Positions 25,398 through 33,003 of a stretch of DNA of 51,218 nt are shown here, in pieces (within the stretch, counting starts at the first letter, position 1; the number at the start of each line of letters is the position of its first letter). Where the stretch lies: positions 1-51,218 of the forward strand of contig JAABRE010000035.1 in assembly GCA_011391125.1 (NCBI GenBank), written 5' to 3'. Under the pieces are notes generated by a model. It was given only the letters and a program-made list of their open reading frames with translations, did no database searches and had not been told where the DNA came from. A program made the position numbers and the translations under genes. Source of the DNA: Synechococcales cyanobacterium S06. GTDB lineage: Bacteria; Cyanobacteriota; Cyanobacteriia; Cyanobacteriales; JAABRE01.

Positions 25398-26600
25398 TCA
25401 ATTGTCAGGGGGTAATTGTACTTTATTAAGGTTTTTAAGTGCCCATTTAGCGGTTTCTCTGACTTCGGGATCTTCATCATCTGTAGCATGAATTAAGCGC
25501 TGATTTACTTCGGCAATTAACTCATAAATTCGAGTTAAATCGCGAATTGCATTAAGTCTAACTTGGGAATTTTCATCTTGTAAAGAAATGGCCAAAGCGC
25601 GATTTAATGGTTTTAAAGTACGGGTACTAATTTGGGAAATGGCCTCTAAAATTAATCCCCTTTCTTGGGAATCTGCTTCTAACATTAATTGTACTAAAGG
25701 TTGCATGGCTCTTGAATCAGATCTTTGTGCTAATTCCCAAATTGCTTTCCTTCTATTTGCTCCATTACTTAATCTTAAATCCTTAATTAATTCCTCAATT
25801 CCATCTATTTTATTTAAACGCTGGGTTTCTTCTTGAAGGGATAAACCATGGTTATTTGATGATGAATTTTCTTGAGTCACAATTTCTGTATTTTGTGTGG
25901 TTAAAATGCCATTTTGGGTAAGGGTTTCAGTTTCAGAATTCGGATTTTTACTTGTTTCTAATGGTAATTCTCGGGGGGATTTTTTAATTAAGAAAATTCC
26001 TCCTCCAATAACTAAAATCGAAATGCCACTTATTAAACCAATTAACCATAATTGTTCCTGTTTTTTCGATTCTTTTAGTTTAGTTTCTTCAATGATTTTT
26101 AAATAGTTTGTTATATTCGCAATTGCTTTGTTAGCATAAGTATTATTCGGCTTAAATTTTAATGCTTGTTCAAACTCTTTTTTTGCCAATGGATAATCTT
26201 TATTTTGGCTGGCTTTATAACCTTTATTCATTGCTTGATCAAATAAAAGACGGGGCAAAAGTTCCTGTAATTTTACACTCGCAATTCCATTAACTGGTAA
26301 ACCTTGTTTGGTTTGCAATTCTGATACTGCTTTTTTCGTCTTGTCATCAAAAATTCCGTTAATTTCTCCTTGAAAATACCCTAAAGTTTTGAGGTTATTT
26401 TGTAATAATTTCACCCCTTCTCCTTTGTCTCCAAATCTAAGTTGGGTTAGAGTTGGTTTATTCGTAGTTGTTTGCGCTACTAAAATTGTTGAGGGAAATA
26501 CTCGTACCTGAGTTAAAGCTAATCTGGGGTTATAATTTTGGGTAACTCCCATCAAAGTTAACCAAAGGGTAATTATGACTGGAAAACGGTGATAATTCAT
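25398..26600 (-). CDS. Membrane protein with peptidoglycan-binding, TPR and HEAT-repeat domains
   Basis: 400 residues. After an N-terminal signal or anchor (VIITLWLTLMGVTQ), residues about 52-112 form a PG_binding_1 domain (LRFGDKGEGVKLLQNNLKTLGYF, IFDDKTKKAVSELQ). TPR-like helices follow (KNDYPLAKKEFEQALKFKPNN-type), then a membrane segment near 182-203 (LWLIGLISGISILVIGGGIFLI), a Ser/Thr/Gln-rich linker, and HEAT or Armadillo-type repeats to the end (RRKAIWELAQRSDSRAMQPLVQLM, DDEDPEVRETAKWALKNL). It would tie the cell wall to a cytoplasmic protein-interaction module, though either terminus could be the outer one. Partners unknown. It lies downstream of, and is separated by a terminator from, the EamA gene. 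Confidence 0.85.
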   Translation of the reverse strand: MNYHRFPVIITLWLTLMGVTQNYNPRLALTQVRVFPSTILVAQTTTNKPTLTQLRFGDKGEGVKLLQNNLKTLGYFQGEINGIFDDKTKKAVSELQTKQGLPVNGIASVKLQELLPRLLFDQAMNKGYKASQNKDYPLAKKEFEQALKFKPNNTYANKAIANITNYLKIIEETKLKESKKQEQLWLIGLISGISILVIGGGIFLIKKSPRELPLETSKNPNSETETLTQNGILTTQNTEIVTQENSSSNNHGLSLQEETQRLNKIDGIEELIKDLRLSNGANRRKAIWELAQRSDSRAMQPLVQLMLEADSQERGLILEAISQISTRTLKPLNRALAISLQDENSQVRLNAIRDLTRIYELIAEVNQRLIHATDDEDPEVRETAKWALKNLNKVQLPPDN

Positions 26601-26673
26601 AAATTTTTGCTAAATAAAGGTTTTGTTAAATTATAAACCCTTAATAATTTTTCATTACTTTGAGAAGGCAAAA

Positions 26674-26730
26674 AAATAAAATCAATTATGAATTATAAAT
26701 TATATAATTCATAATTGATTTTATTTTATT
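26674..26730 (-). terminator. Terminator of the EamA transporter gene
   Basis: A long A/T-rich inverted repeat (AAATAAAATCAATTATGAAT and its complement) centred near 26702. On the minus strand the right arm ends in TTTTATTTTTTT. The left arm overlaps the EamA stop codon (26721-26723). Confidence 0.8.
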
Positions 26731-27770
26731 TCCGGATTAGATTTAATACTTAATAAGGTGGGTAATAAATCTGAAGTTTTCGTATTTTCTGTAGTTGTAA
26801 CTTTTTCTGTAACCAATTTTTGCCACCATTTCGTTATATTTTCTCTTTGATTAATTAAATAGATACTCACTAAGGTTAAACTAACACCAAACCACTGTAA
26901 ATTACTTAAACTTTCTGCTAAGAATAAATTACCGAATAACAGGGCAAATACAGGAGTTAAGAATGTTAACGCGCTTAAACTGGTGAGATTTCCATTTGAC
27001 GCTAAGTAGAAAAATATACCGTAGGCGATCGCACTGCCAAAAATTGTCGAGTAAACTAAGGCCATCCAACCTGAGAAATCAATGTTAATCCATTGGTTAG
27101 TTTCCCACATTTGGGAGGCAAAAAATAACGGAATTCCTCCTAAAATCATGTGCCAACCTGTGGCAATTATCGGGTCAACATGACGACTAACAAATGCAAT
27201 TGTAACAGTTCCCACCGCCATGGATAAAGAAGCAAATAACATTAATAATTCGCCACTATTATAAAGATGATGCCATTCAAAGGATAAACCTGCTAAATTT
27301 CCCTGCCATAAATCATAAATTAACTGATCAGGAAATCCGATTAAACTTATGCCAACAATGCCAAATCCTAAACCGAAAAAACCCCAAATTCCTATTACTT
27401 CTTTAAATAACCAACTAGATAATAAAGCTACCGCCAATGGTTGAGAATCAATGATTACAGAGCCTAAACCCGCATTAGTTCTTTGCAAACCTTCCGCTAA
27501 AAAACCCTGAAACATTGTCCCATCAACTAAGGCAAAAAAACTAATCCACAGCCACGCTTTTAAAGTTTTAGGCTGACTTTTTCCTAACATCATACCCACA
27601 AATAAAACTAACACCCCCGCAGGAACTAAACGCACTCCCGCCACAAATAATGGGGTAGTATGGGGCAGAACCCCTTTCATGGCTACCATTGCTGTTCCCC
27701 ACAAGAAAAACGGGGCAATCAACAAGAAGGGAAATCTGGTGAAATTTGATTTATTAATGTTTAATTCCAT
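26721..27770 (-). CDS. DMT-superfamily transporter, EamA family
   Basis: 349 residues with about ten predicted membrane segments in two EamA repeats. The first begins FLLIAPFFLWGTAMVAMKGVL and the second near GELLMLFASLSMAVGTVTIAFVSR, with the typical end FLTPVFALLFGNLFLAESLSNLQWFGVSLTLVSIYLI. A hydrophilic tail of 40 residues follows. DMT transporters export metabolites such as amino acids; the substrate cannot be told. It starts divergently from sppA, with the two start codons about 115 bases apart. Confidence 0.92.
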   Translation of the reverse strand: MELNINKSNFTRFPFLLIAPFFLWGTAMVAMKGVLPHTTPLFVAGVRLVPAGVLVLFVGMMLGKSQPKTLKAWLWISFFALVDGTMFQGFLAEGLQRTNAGLGSVIIDSQPLAVALLSSWLFKEVIGIWGFFGLGFGIVGISLIGFPDQLIYDLWQGNLAGLSFEWHHLYNSGELLMLFASLSMAVGTVTIAFVSRHVDPIIATGWHMILGGIPLFFASQMWETNQWINIDFSGWMALVYSTIFGSAIAYGIFFYLASNGNLTSLSALTFLTPVFALLFGNLFLAESLSNLQWFGVSLTLVSIYLINQRENITKWWQKLVTEKVTTTENTKTSDLLPTLLSIKSNPEIK

Positions 27771-27886
27771 TGTGTCTATTTAAGTATTATTGCTTGTTTA
27801 ATGGAGATTCCATTTAACTTAAGTTTAATTGTAAACAATTGTGTAGTAATGTTAAGAAGATAATATATTTTAGAAAATAGATAAAA

Positions 27887-28705
27887 ATGATTTGGCCCTT
27901 TAAAGCAAGCAAGAAAAAACAAATAGCGAAAATAGAAATTACCGGAGCGATTGGTTCAGACACGAGAAAACAAGTCCTGAAAGCCTTGGAAACAGTGGAA
28001 GAGAGAAAATATCCGGGTTTATTATTGAGAATTGATTCTCCCGGCGGCACTGTTGGCGACTCCCAAGAAATTTATTACGCACTGAAAAAACTACAGAAAA
28101 AAGTCAAAATCATCGCCAGTTTTGGCAATATTTCCGCTTCCGGTGGGGTTTACATCGGTATGGGAGCTGAACACATCGTCGCCAACCCTGGTACCATCAC
28201 GGGTAGTATCGGCGTAATTTTGCGGGGCAATAATTTAGAGCGCTTATTAGATAAAATTGGTGTATCCTTTAAGGTGATTAAATCTGGCCCCTATAAAGAT
28301 ATTTTGTCTTTTGACCGTCAATTAACGATCGAAGAAGAAAACATCTTACAGGCGTTGATTGACACAAGTTATGACCAATTTGTCACAACGGTGGCAGAAG
28401 GTCGTCAACTTCCGGTGGAAAAAGTGAAAACCTTTGCCGACGGCCGTATTTTTACAGGCCAACAGGCTTTAGAATTAGGTATCGTAGATCGCTTGGGTAC
28501 AGAAGAAGAAGCTCGCATTTGGTTAACTGAATTGGTCGGTCTTGACCCTGATAAAACCAAATGCGACACCATGGAAGAACCAAAATCCTTGGTTAATCGC
28601 TTTTTATCCCGTGGTCAAGCTAGTTCAGGTGTCGGTGCAGCCATCAATTGGCTACAATTTGAAATTGCTACCAGTGGTCAACCCCTGTGGCTTTATCGAC
28701 CGTAG
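27887..28705 (+). CDS. sppA: Signal peptide peptidase SppA, short form (S49)
   Basis: 272 residues, the single-domain form. The catalytic Ser lies in FGNISASGGVYIGMGA (about 81-96) and the Lys in VIKSGPYKDIL (about 140). LRIDSPGGTVGDS and the FADGRIFTGQQALELGIVD signature are also present. SppA degrades signal peptides left in the membrane. The N-terminus (MIWPFKASKKKQ) lacks a strong membrane anchor, so it may bind the membrane peripherally; cyanobacterial short SppA has been linked to light acclimation. A heptamer array abuts its stop codon. The gene is divergent from the EamA gene. Confidence 0.93.
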   Translation: MIWPFKASKKKQIAKIEITGAIGSDTRKQVLKALETVEERKYPGLLLRIDSPGGTVGDSQEIYYALKKLQKKVKIIASFGNISASGGVYIGMGAEHIVANPGTITGSIGVILRGNNLERLLDKIGVSFKVIKSGPYKDILSFDRQLTIEEENILQALIDTSYDQFVTTVAEGRQLPVEKVKTFADGRIFTGQQALELGIVDRLGTEEEARIWLTELVGLDPDKTKCDTMEEPKSLVNRFLSRGQASSGVGAAINWLQFEIATSGQPLWLYRP

Positions 28706-28751
28706 TTGACAGTTAATAGTTGACAGTTGATAGTTGATAGTTGATAGTTAA
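28706..28751. repeat. Heptamer array (TAGTTGA/CAGTTGA)
   Basis: About six 7-base units run from the base after the sppA stop codon to some 45 bases before aroH. Same unit as the arrays at 11794, 13220 and 25119. Confidence 0.85.
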
Positions 28752-28795
28752 TAACTGGATTATTGAGATTTTTTTGGCGGAGGAATTGGCATCTG

Positions 28796-29173
28796 ATGTG
28801 GAAAGTGCGCGGCATTCGAGGAGCAACAACTGCTTCGGACAATACGGTAGAAGCTATGCGTGAAGCAGTTTTGGAGCTGTTAGAGGCGATCGAAACCCGC
28901 AATCAACTCGATTTTGAGGAAATCGTCACTGTTATCTTTACAGCGACACCTGATTTGGATGCCATTTTTCCGGCGGCCATCGCCCGGGAGCGTCCGGGTT
29001 GGGATAATGTACCATTATTGGACCTGCAACAAATGCACGTTAAGGGTAGTTTGCCACGTTGCATCAGGGTATTGATTCAACTTAATAGCGATCGCCCCCA
29101 AGAGGCAATGTCTCATTTATATTTGCGCGGAGCAAAGAATTTAAGACCAGATTTGAATTTAGCACACCTTTAA
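28796..29173 (+). CDS. aroH: Chorismate mutase, AroH (monofunctional) type
   Basis: 125 residues from ATG 28796 (MWKVRGIRGATTA), with GGAGGA 11 bases upstream. A TTG 33 bases earlier (28763) is in frame but would spoil the conserved N-terminus. It converts chorismate to prephenate on the way to Phe and Tyr. AroH-class signatures are present: RGIRGATT, Arg/Glu-rich helix, FTATPDLDAIFPAAIARE, LDLQQMHVKGSLPRCIRVL, and HLYLRGAKNLRPDL, with the active-site Arg and Cys in PRCIRV. Length matches Bacillus AroH. Confidence 0.95.
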   Translation: MWKVRGIRGATTASDNTVEAMREAVLELLEAIETRNQLDFEEIVTVIFTATPDLDAIFPAAIARERPGWDNVPLLDLQQMHVKGSLPRCIRVLIQLNSDRPQEAMSHLYLRGAKNLRPDLNLAHL

Positions 29174-29390
29174 CAAGCAGGGCATTTTCATTCTCGGAGG
29201 TGAAAACGGTGGGGATTTAGGGTATTGGGGGATTGGGGGGATTTTTCACTCTCGGATTTGCCATCATAATTAAAAGTCAGAAAATTCTCAATTTGTGGCT
29301 ATAAATTATCAAAAAAGATTGCTTATTCCCCTGTTTCTTCTTCCTTGTTAAAAATAAAAAATTTAGAATGAAAACACCCTGTTTAACAAG
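29172..29390. mobile_element. MITE-like remnant with CAGGG..TTTTCATTCT ends
   Basis: AGGGCATTTTCATTCT near 29179-29194 pairs with AGAATGAAAACACCCT at 29365-29380 as a 14 of 16 inverted repeat, preceded by TTAACAAG-like bases on both sides. The interior is non-coding with a GGGATTGGGGG stretch. The left end touches the aroH stop codon. Confidence 0.5.
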
Positions 29391-29406
29391 GGAGGACAAT
29401 TAATCA

Positions 29407-29808
29407 TTATTGATTGTCCATTATTTCAAGCAATAAATTACCTAACTTAATTTTGCTACCAATTTTTAAAATTATCGGATTTGAAGGCTCATTTTTGCCT
29501 AAAGGTTTTAAGGCTTTACCATCGACAAAAGTACCATTACTACTACCTAAATCTACTATTTGTAAACTACCTTCCACCCATTGAATTTCAGCATGACGAC
29601 GGGAAATAGTCGGTGGATTTTCGGTTTCAAAATCCGTTAAATCAATGTCATTAATAATCATTGGCGGTTGATTCCTACCAATGGTTAAACGTAAGTGATG
29701 CAGATTAAAACGATGATTAGGTTTTGCCCCATTTAAGATTACTAATTGGGCATTTTCTGGGGTTAATTTATTACGTTGGGGAATGGGATCACAACCAAAA
29801 TTATTCAT
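29407..29808 (-). CDS. FHA-domain protein
   Basis: 133 residues from ATG 29808 (MNNFGCDPIPQ), where AAAGAGAT gives a ribosome site. The open frame reaches 29865, but those codons fall in a repeat and are unlikely to be translated. FHA signature: LTIGRN, PPTISRRHAEI, LGSSNGTFVDGKAL, KIKLGNLLLEI. FHA domains bind phospho-threonine peptides, so it would read kinase output. It lies directly downstream of the vWA gene on the same strand, with only a 75-base palindromic repeat between. A Ser/Thr kinase gene lies 3.2 kb upstream on the same strand. Confidence 0.92.
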   Translation of the reverse strand: MNNFGCDPIPQRNKLTPENAQLVILNGAKPNHRFNLHHLRLTIGRNQPPMIINDIDLTDFETENPPTISRRHAEIQWVEGSLQIVDLGSSNGTFVDGKALKPLGKNEPSNPIILKIGSKIKLGNLLLEIMDNQ

Positions 29809-29832
29809 AAATAATCTCTTTATTTTCTTAAA

Positions 29833-29908
29833 TGTAGGGTGGGGAGTGCGCGATTGATTCGTCACCCACAGGAATGGGTGCGTTACATTTTATTAACGCA
29901 CCCTACGA
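29833..29908. repeat. Palindromic repeat between FHA and vWA genes
   Basis: GTAGGGTGGGGAGTGCGCG at the left and CGCACCCTAC at the right, with an inner CACCCA/TGGGTG pair. It resembles other TAGGGTG/CACCCTA elements in the window (3308, 4146, 36407). It may terminate or attenuate the vWA-FHA transcript. Confidence 0.6.
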
Positions 29909-29910
29909 AG

Positions 29911-31140
29911 CTAATTTGTGTTTAAATTGCGGGTATTTGTTAATAGTTTAGTTGTTTGGTGGGGTGTTAATTTACCTGTTTTTTGTAAATTATCATACTG
30001 TTCTGCTGCATTCTTGACAAGGTCGGGATTACCCAATTTTGTCGCTGTTACCTGCATATTTACTAATAATAACCCCGTTTTTTGTGGATCATTAGTGCGA
30101 TTTAATTCGGTACTATAATTATTAATTTCCCATTTTAATCTTTGCTGATCTATTTCTCGATTAACTTTTTGCGCATTATTAAAGGAAGTTGTATAATTAA
30201 TGTTAGCTTTTGCTGTAATTGCAGCAGCATTTTCCGAGGGAATAAACTCCAGTTTAATTATTTCTTTTTCCCCCGAAGATTCGCCAAAATCAGCCGCTGG
30301 AATTTCTAAACCGATTAAAATATCGGTGGGGGAATTGCTCCTAATTGCTCCTAATATTAATTCATTGGTTTTGCTTTCTTCTAATGGCAAAAAGTCTGGA
30401 TTAATACAACAAAAACCTTTATATTTAACATTTTTGCTGGGAATAAGGGTTAATTTTGCTCCTTCCACTGCGACAGATTGATAAGTTTGTAATCGTTCAG
30501 TTACTAACGATTGTAATTGGGTAATATTATCAGCATAAATAAATTTTCCCTTGCCTTTTTCACTTAAATTATTGAGAAAATCGCTATTAAAATTAGCCGC
30601 ATTTCCTAAACCGACTGTATCAATAATAATCCCAGAATTACTAATAGTTTCACCTTGTAAGATCAGGGAATTAAAATCAGTTAACATTGTACCATTATTA
30701 TTAGTGGCGTTTCCGTCTGTTATTAAAATGCCGACTTTAGCCACTCCTTTTTCCGTAGTAGATAAAACAGTTTGCAACCAATCTAAAGCTAAATCTGTCC
30801 GGGTAACTCCGCCAATTTTTACCTCATTGATCGCAGTTAAAGCTTTATTTTGATCACTAATATTATCGAGAATTGTTGTTACCTGAGTGTTATAACTTGC
30901 GAGGAAAATTTTATCTTGGGGGCGCAATTTTTTGATGATTTCATGACAAGCTTCTTTGGCCTTGGCTATTTTTTCCCCCGTCATAGAACTACTGGTATCA
31001 AGGGCGATCGCCATTCTCAAAGGTATTCCTTCGGGGTTAATTACTGTCGTTGGCGGATTAATTCTTAAGCGTAAAAAATGGGTAGTATTGTCAGAACTAA
31101 TTTTATTCGGCCGATCCCAATCTAATTCCAGTGTAAACAT
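29911..31140 (-). CDS. vWA-domain protein
   Basis: 409 residues. The vWA fold covers about 40-220 with a complete MIDAS metal site: DTSSSMTGEK, the Thr in GGVTRTDLAL and the Asp in LITDGNAT. The C-terminal half is beta-rich and ends in a helical piece (REIDQQRLKWEINNYSTELNRT). Similar bacterial proteins of the YfbK/TerY-like kind act as metal-dependent adhesion or assembly modules, often next to FHA, kinase or AAA+ genes, as here. No signal peptide. The gene is followed by the FHA gene, which suggests a shared pathway. Confidence 0.92.
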   Translation of the reverse strand: MFTLELDWDRPNKISSDNTTHFLRLRINPPTTVINPEGIPLRMAIALDTSSSMTGEKIAKAKEACHEIIKKLRPQDKIFLASYNTQVTTILDNISDQNKALTAINEVKIGGVTRTDLALDWLQTVLSTTEKGVAKVGILITDGNATNNNGTMLTDFNSLILQGETISNSGIIIDTVGLGNAANFNSDFLNNLSEKGKGKFIYADNITQLQSLVTERLQTYQSVAVEGAKLTLIPSKNVKYKGFCCINPDFLPLEESKTNELILGAIRSNSPTDILIGLEIPAADFGESSGEKEIIKLEFIPSENAAAITAKANINYTTSFNNAQKVNREIDQQRLKWEINNYSTELNRTNDPQKTGLLLVNMQVTATKLGNPDLVKNAAEQYDNLQKTGKLTPHQTTKLLTNTRNLNTN

Positions 31141-31186
31141 AGAGAAAAATTTTTAAGGTTTATTTGATTATAATTTATTTTATAAT

Positions 31187-31618
31187 TTAATTTAGATCAA
31201 TTATTTCATTGTTGATCATTGTAATTAATTGACAAGGAGTCAAAATTAAAAGATTGAGATTAGGAAAATCTTTTATATTACGAGTAACAATAGCATCAAT
31301 TTTATTAACAATAGCTGAATAATATTGAATATCATCCTCAAAATCTTTATAGCTATTATGTAAAGCTTTAATAATAACTTCCTCTGTAATCGGATTAATT
31401 TTACAAAGATTAGTTAACCGTTGTAAAAATTGAAAAGTCCAATCTTTACCCTTTTGTTTACGCAAAATATAATAAAGATCAGTTAAAGTAGTAGCACTGA
31501 CAAAACCTTGAAATTTACCCTGTTCAATTAAATAAAAAATTAGATCAGCTTCTTCATAAAAAGGTTTTCTAATTAAAGCTAAATCTAAAATAATATTAGT
31601 ATCAATTAAAATTTTCAT
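31187..31618 (-). CDS. PIN-domain toxin, VapC-like
   Basis: 143 residues with acidic PIN-nuclease positions in ILIDTNIILD (Asp6), ATTLTDLYYIL, KDFEDDIQYYSA and KIDAIVTRNIKDF. PIN toxins cut tRNA or other RNA. Its start overlaps the antitoxin stop by 4 bases (ATGA), typical of translationally coupled toxin-antitoxin pairs. In many PIN_3 members the second acidic residue is Glu; Asp fills that place here. Confidence 0.88.
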   Translation of the reverse strand: MKILIDTNIILDLALIRKPFYEEADLIFYLIEQGKFQGFVSATTLTDLYYILRKQKGKDWTFQFLQRLTNLCKINPITEEVIIKALHNSYKDFEDDIQYYSAIVNKIDAIVTRNIKDFPNLNLLILTPCQLITMINNEIIDLN

Positions 31619-31869
31619 AAATTATATTTTTCCTGTAAATAATTCCATTTTACAGCATCAATATCAATATCAATAGCTTCGTCAAGGGGAGACTCAGTTT
31701 CTAATAAATCTTTAAAAGTTTGACTACGGAATTGAACAGAGTTATATTTTATTTCAGTATTAGTCTGTAAAATAATTATGTCTACTTCTCCTGGATTAAG
31801 ATTAATTTTTTCGTTAATAATTAACTCACCATTTTCGTTAATAATTCCTTTTATTTTAGTAGATACCAT
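31615..31869 (-). CDS. Antitoxin partner of PIN toxin
   Basis: 84 residues from ATG 31869 (MVSTKIKGIINENGELIINEK), with AGGAGGAAG as an excellent ribosome site. The open frame extends 12 codons upstream but without a site. The N-terminal half resembles the beta-rich DNA-binding part of small antitoxins. The C-terminal half is acidic and should wrap the toxin (ESPLDEAIDIDIDAVKWNYLQEKYNL). No named family is certain. It directly precedes and overlaps the PIN gene. Confidence 0.8.
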   Translation of the reverse strand: MVSTKIKGIINENGELIINEKINLNPGEVDIIILQTNTEIKYNSVQFRSQTFKDLLETESPLDEAIDIDIDAVKWNYLQEKYNL

Positions 31870-31901
31870 CGTTATTCTTCCTCCTAATCTAATAGTACAT
31901 T

Positions 31902-32305
31902 TCAATCTATAGACACATTACCAACTAATGAACTGATACGGTCAATCTGAGAAATAGTCATTTCCTTGATTTCTTGAGGGTTTTTAGCCATATCTTGTTC
32001 AATAAAGTCAAGAAACCTCTGAAGTAAGGGATCAGCTTCTTCTTGGTTATTTTGTCGATTAGAGATGAGGACGCTTCCATCAGCTTGAATTATATATAGC
32101 ATTTTCAGATTAAATGAGATACAACCCCTCACCCCCCTACCCCCCTCATCCCAAAGGGAGAGGGGGAAAAGAGTCCTCATAAATTTGGCAAGTGCTATAA
32201 TTAATTTGACCGCCTTTTTTTACCCAAAACCTGACGCACTAAATAGGGAATAGTTGTCTGATACTTTTCTGTTAATGTTGATTCTGTTTGTAATAATTCC
32301 GACAT
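31902..32305 (-). pseudogene. prlF-like antitoxin gene split by a small element
   Basis: Two fragments of one gene can be read. The 5' part starts at ATG 32305 (MSELLQTESTLTEKYQTTIP, then YLVRQVLGKKRRSN) and hits a stop at 32201. The 3' part (YIIQADGSVLISN, DPLLQRFLDFIEQDMAKNPQEI, ending LVGNVSID) runs to 31902. Together they give the layout of PrlF/SohA-family antitoxins: TESTLTxxYQTT AbrB-like N-terminus, then DPxLxxFLxFLxxD. The interrupting DNA (32095-32199) is a TATAGCA-ended MITE. No YhaV toxin gene follows; a different antitoxin-toxin pair does. The 3' part alone could still give a 66-residue peptide from ATG 32104. Confidence 0.75.
32095..32199. mobile_element. TATAGCA-family MITE inserted in prlF-like gene
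   Basis: A 105-base element bounded by TATAGCATTTTCAGATTAAA and AAATTTGGCAAGTGCTATA. Its core is CCCTCACCCCCCTACCCCCC, then TCATCCCAAAGGGAGAGGGG. It is nearly identical, on the opposite strand, to 44287-44391, and similar to 32336-32440. Confidence 0.85.
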
Positions 32306-32335
32306 AGTTTTTATGGTAATACAATTTATTTTTAA

Positions 32336-32440
32336 TATAGCACTTTCCGATGAAATCTTAGACACCCCTCACCCCCCTACCCCCCTCATCCCAAAGGGAG
32401 AGGGGGAAAGAGAGGCCAAATGTCAAATGAAAATGCTATC
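32336..32440. mobile_element. TATAGCA-family MITE, second copy
   Basis: Same length, core and ends (TATAGCACTTTCC ... GAAAATGCTAT) as the element at 32095-32199, only 137 bases from it. It lies between the broken prlF-like gene and the start region of the next plus-strand gene, which it may supply with leader sequence. Confidence 0.8.
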
Positions 32441-32527
32441 TAATACAAATTTTTGATTTTTGATATTATTATATATTTTTTAGGAAAAATATATAATAAT
32501 TTTAAAGGTAATTTTGCTAATTAAATT

Positions 32528-32788
32528 ATGAATTTACAACTTATCAATTCGCCATCAAATGGCAAATATTCCTATCAGGTTTTAATCGAATACCCCCATG
32601 AAAAACAAGTTAAGGCCAGTGTTTTGGGTTGGGAAGGTTATCAAGTCCTAGCGGACTCCAAAGAAGAAGCCCTCGCCAAACTAAAGGAATTATTAACCAA
32701 TCGTTTAGAAAATACGGAAATTGTCTCTTTAGAGGTGGAAATCCCCAAAAAAGAACATCCTTGGTTAAAATTCGCAGCGAATGTTTGA
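32528..32788 (+). CDS. Antitoxin-like protein, N-terminal part (probable frameshift)
   Basis: 86 residues (MNLQLINSPSNGKYSYQVLI...). The pattern GKYSYQVLIEYP, ASVLGWEGYQVLADSKEEALAKLKELL, and ending KKEHPWLKFA resembles a cyanobacterial antitoxin-type protein that normally continues with an acidic tail of the type GMFxDDPLFDxVL. Here the frame stops after KFAANV, and the expected tail is found one frame over in the next entry. So this is either a frameshifted antitoxin or two coupled genes. No PIN toxin gene follows. Confidence 0.7.
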   Translation: MNLQLINSPSNGKYSYQVLIEYPHEKQVKASVLGWEGYQVLADSKEEALAKLKELLTNRLENTEIVSLEVEIPKKEHPWLKFAANV

Positions 32789-32876
32789 AGATGATCCTCT
32801 TTTTGATGAGGTTTTACAAGATATTGAAAATTATCGCCGTGAACTTGATCAAGAAAGGGAAACCGAGGAGGATTAA
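32781..32876 (+). CDS. Acidic 31-residue ORF: displaced C-terminal tail of the antitoxin
   Basis: ATG 32781 gives MFEDDPLFDEVLQDIENYRR and 11 more residues ending ETEED. It overlaps the end of the preceding frame by 8 bases. The content fits the toxin-binding tail of the protein before it. Removing one A near 32780 would fuse the two frames as KFAAMFEDDPLF. No ribosome site of its own is clear. Confidence 0.55.
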   Translation: MFEDDPLFDEVLQDIENYRRELDQERETEED

Positions 32877-32929
32877 CATTAATTTAAAGTTAGAAGATTG
32901 GACTATTTAATATTATTAATAGGGTGGAA

Positions 32930-32973
32930 ATTTTAGCAAAAATTATTATTAAATATAATGAATTTGCTAAAAT
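32930..32973. terminator. Possible bidirectional terminator
   Basis: ATTTTAGCAAA (32930-32940) and TTTGCTAAAAT (32963-32973) form a perfect 11-base stem with a 22-base A/T-rich loop between two convergent genes. The T-runs are short. Confidence 0.5.
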
Positions 32974-33003
32974 TTACTTATCTTAATCTTTTAAGTTGTA
33001 TTA

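Noticed and set aside
28763-28795. Upstream TTG start for chorismate mutase
   Set aside because: The ATG at 28796 has a good ribosome site and gives the conserved AroH N-terminus; the extension has no family support.
29809-29865. N-terminal extension of the FHA protein
   Set aside because: The codons come from a repeat and there is a better start with a ribosome site at 29808.
29911-31156. Several 66-100 residue plus-strand frames across the vWA gene
   Set aside because: They are shadows of the vWA gene, whose MIDAS motif confirms the coding strand.
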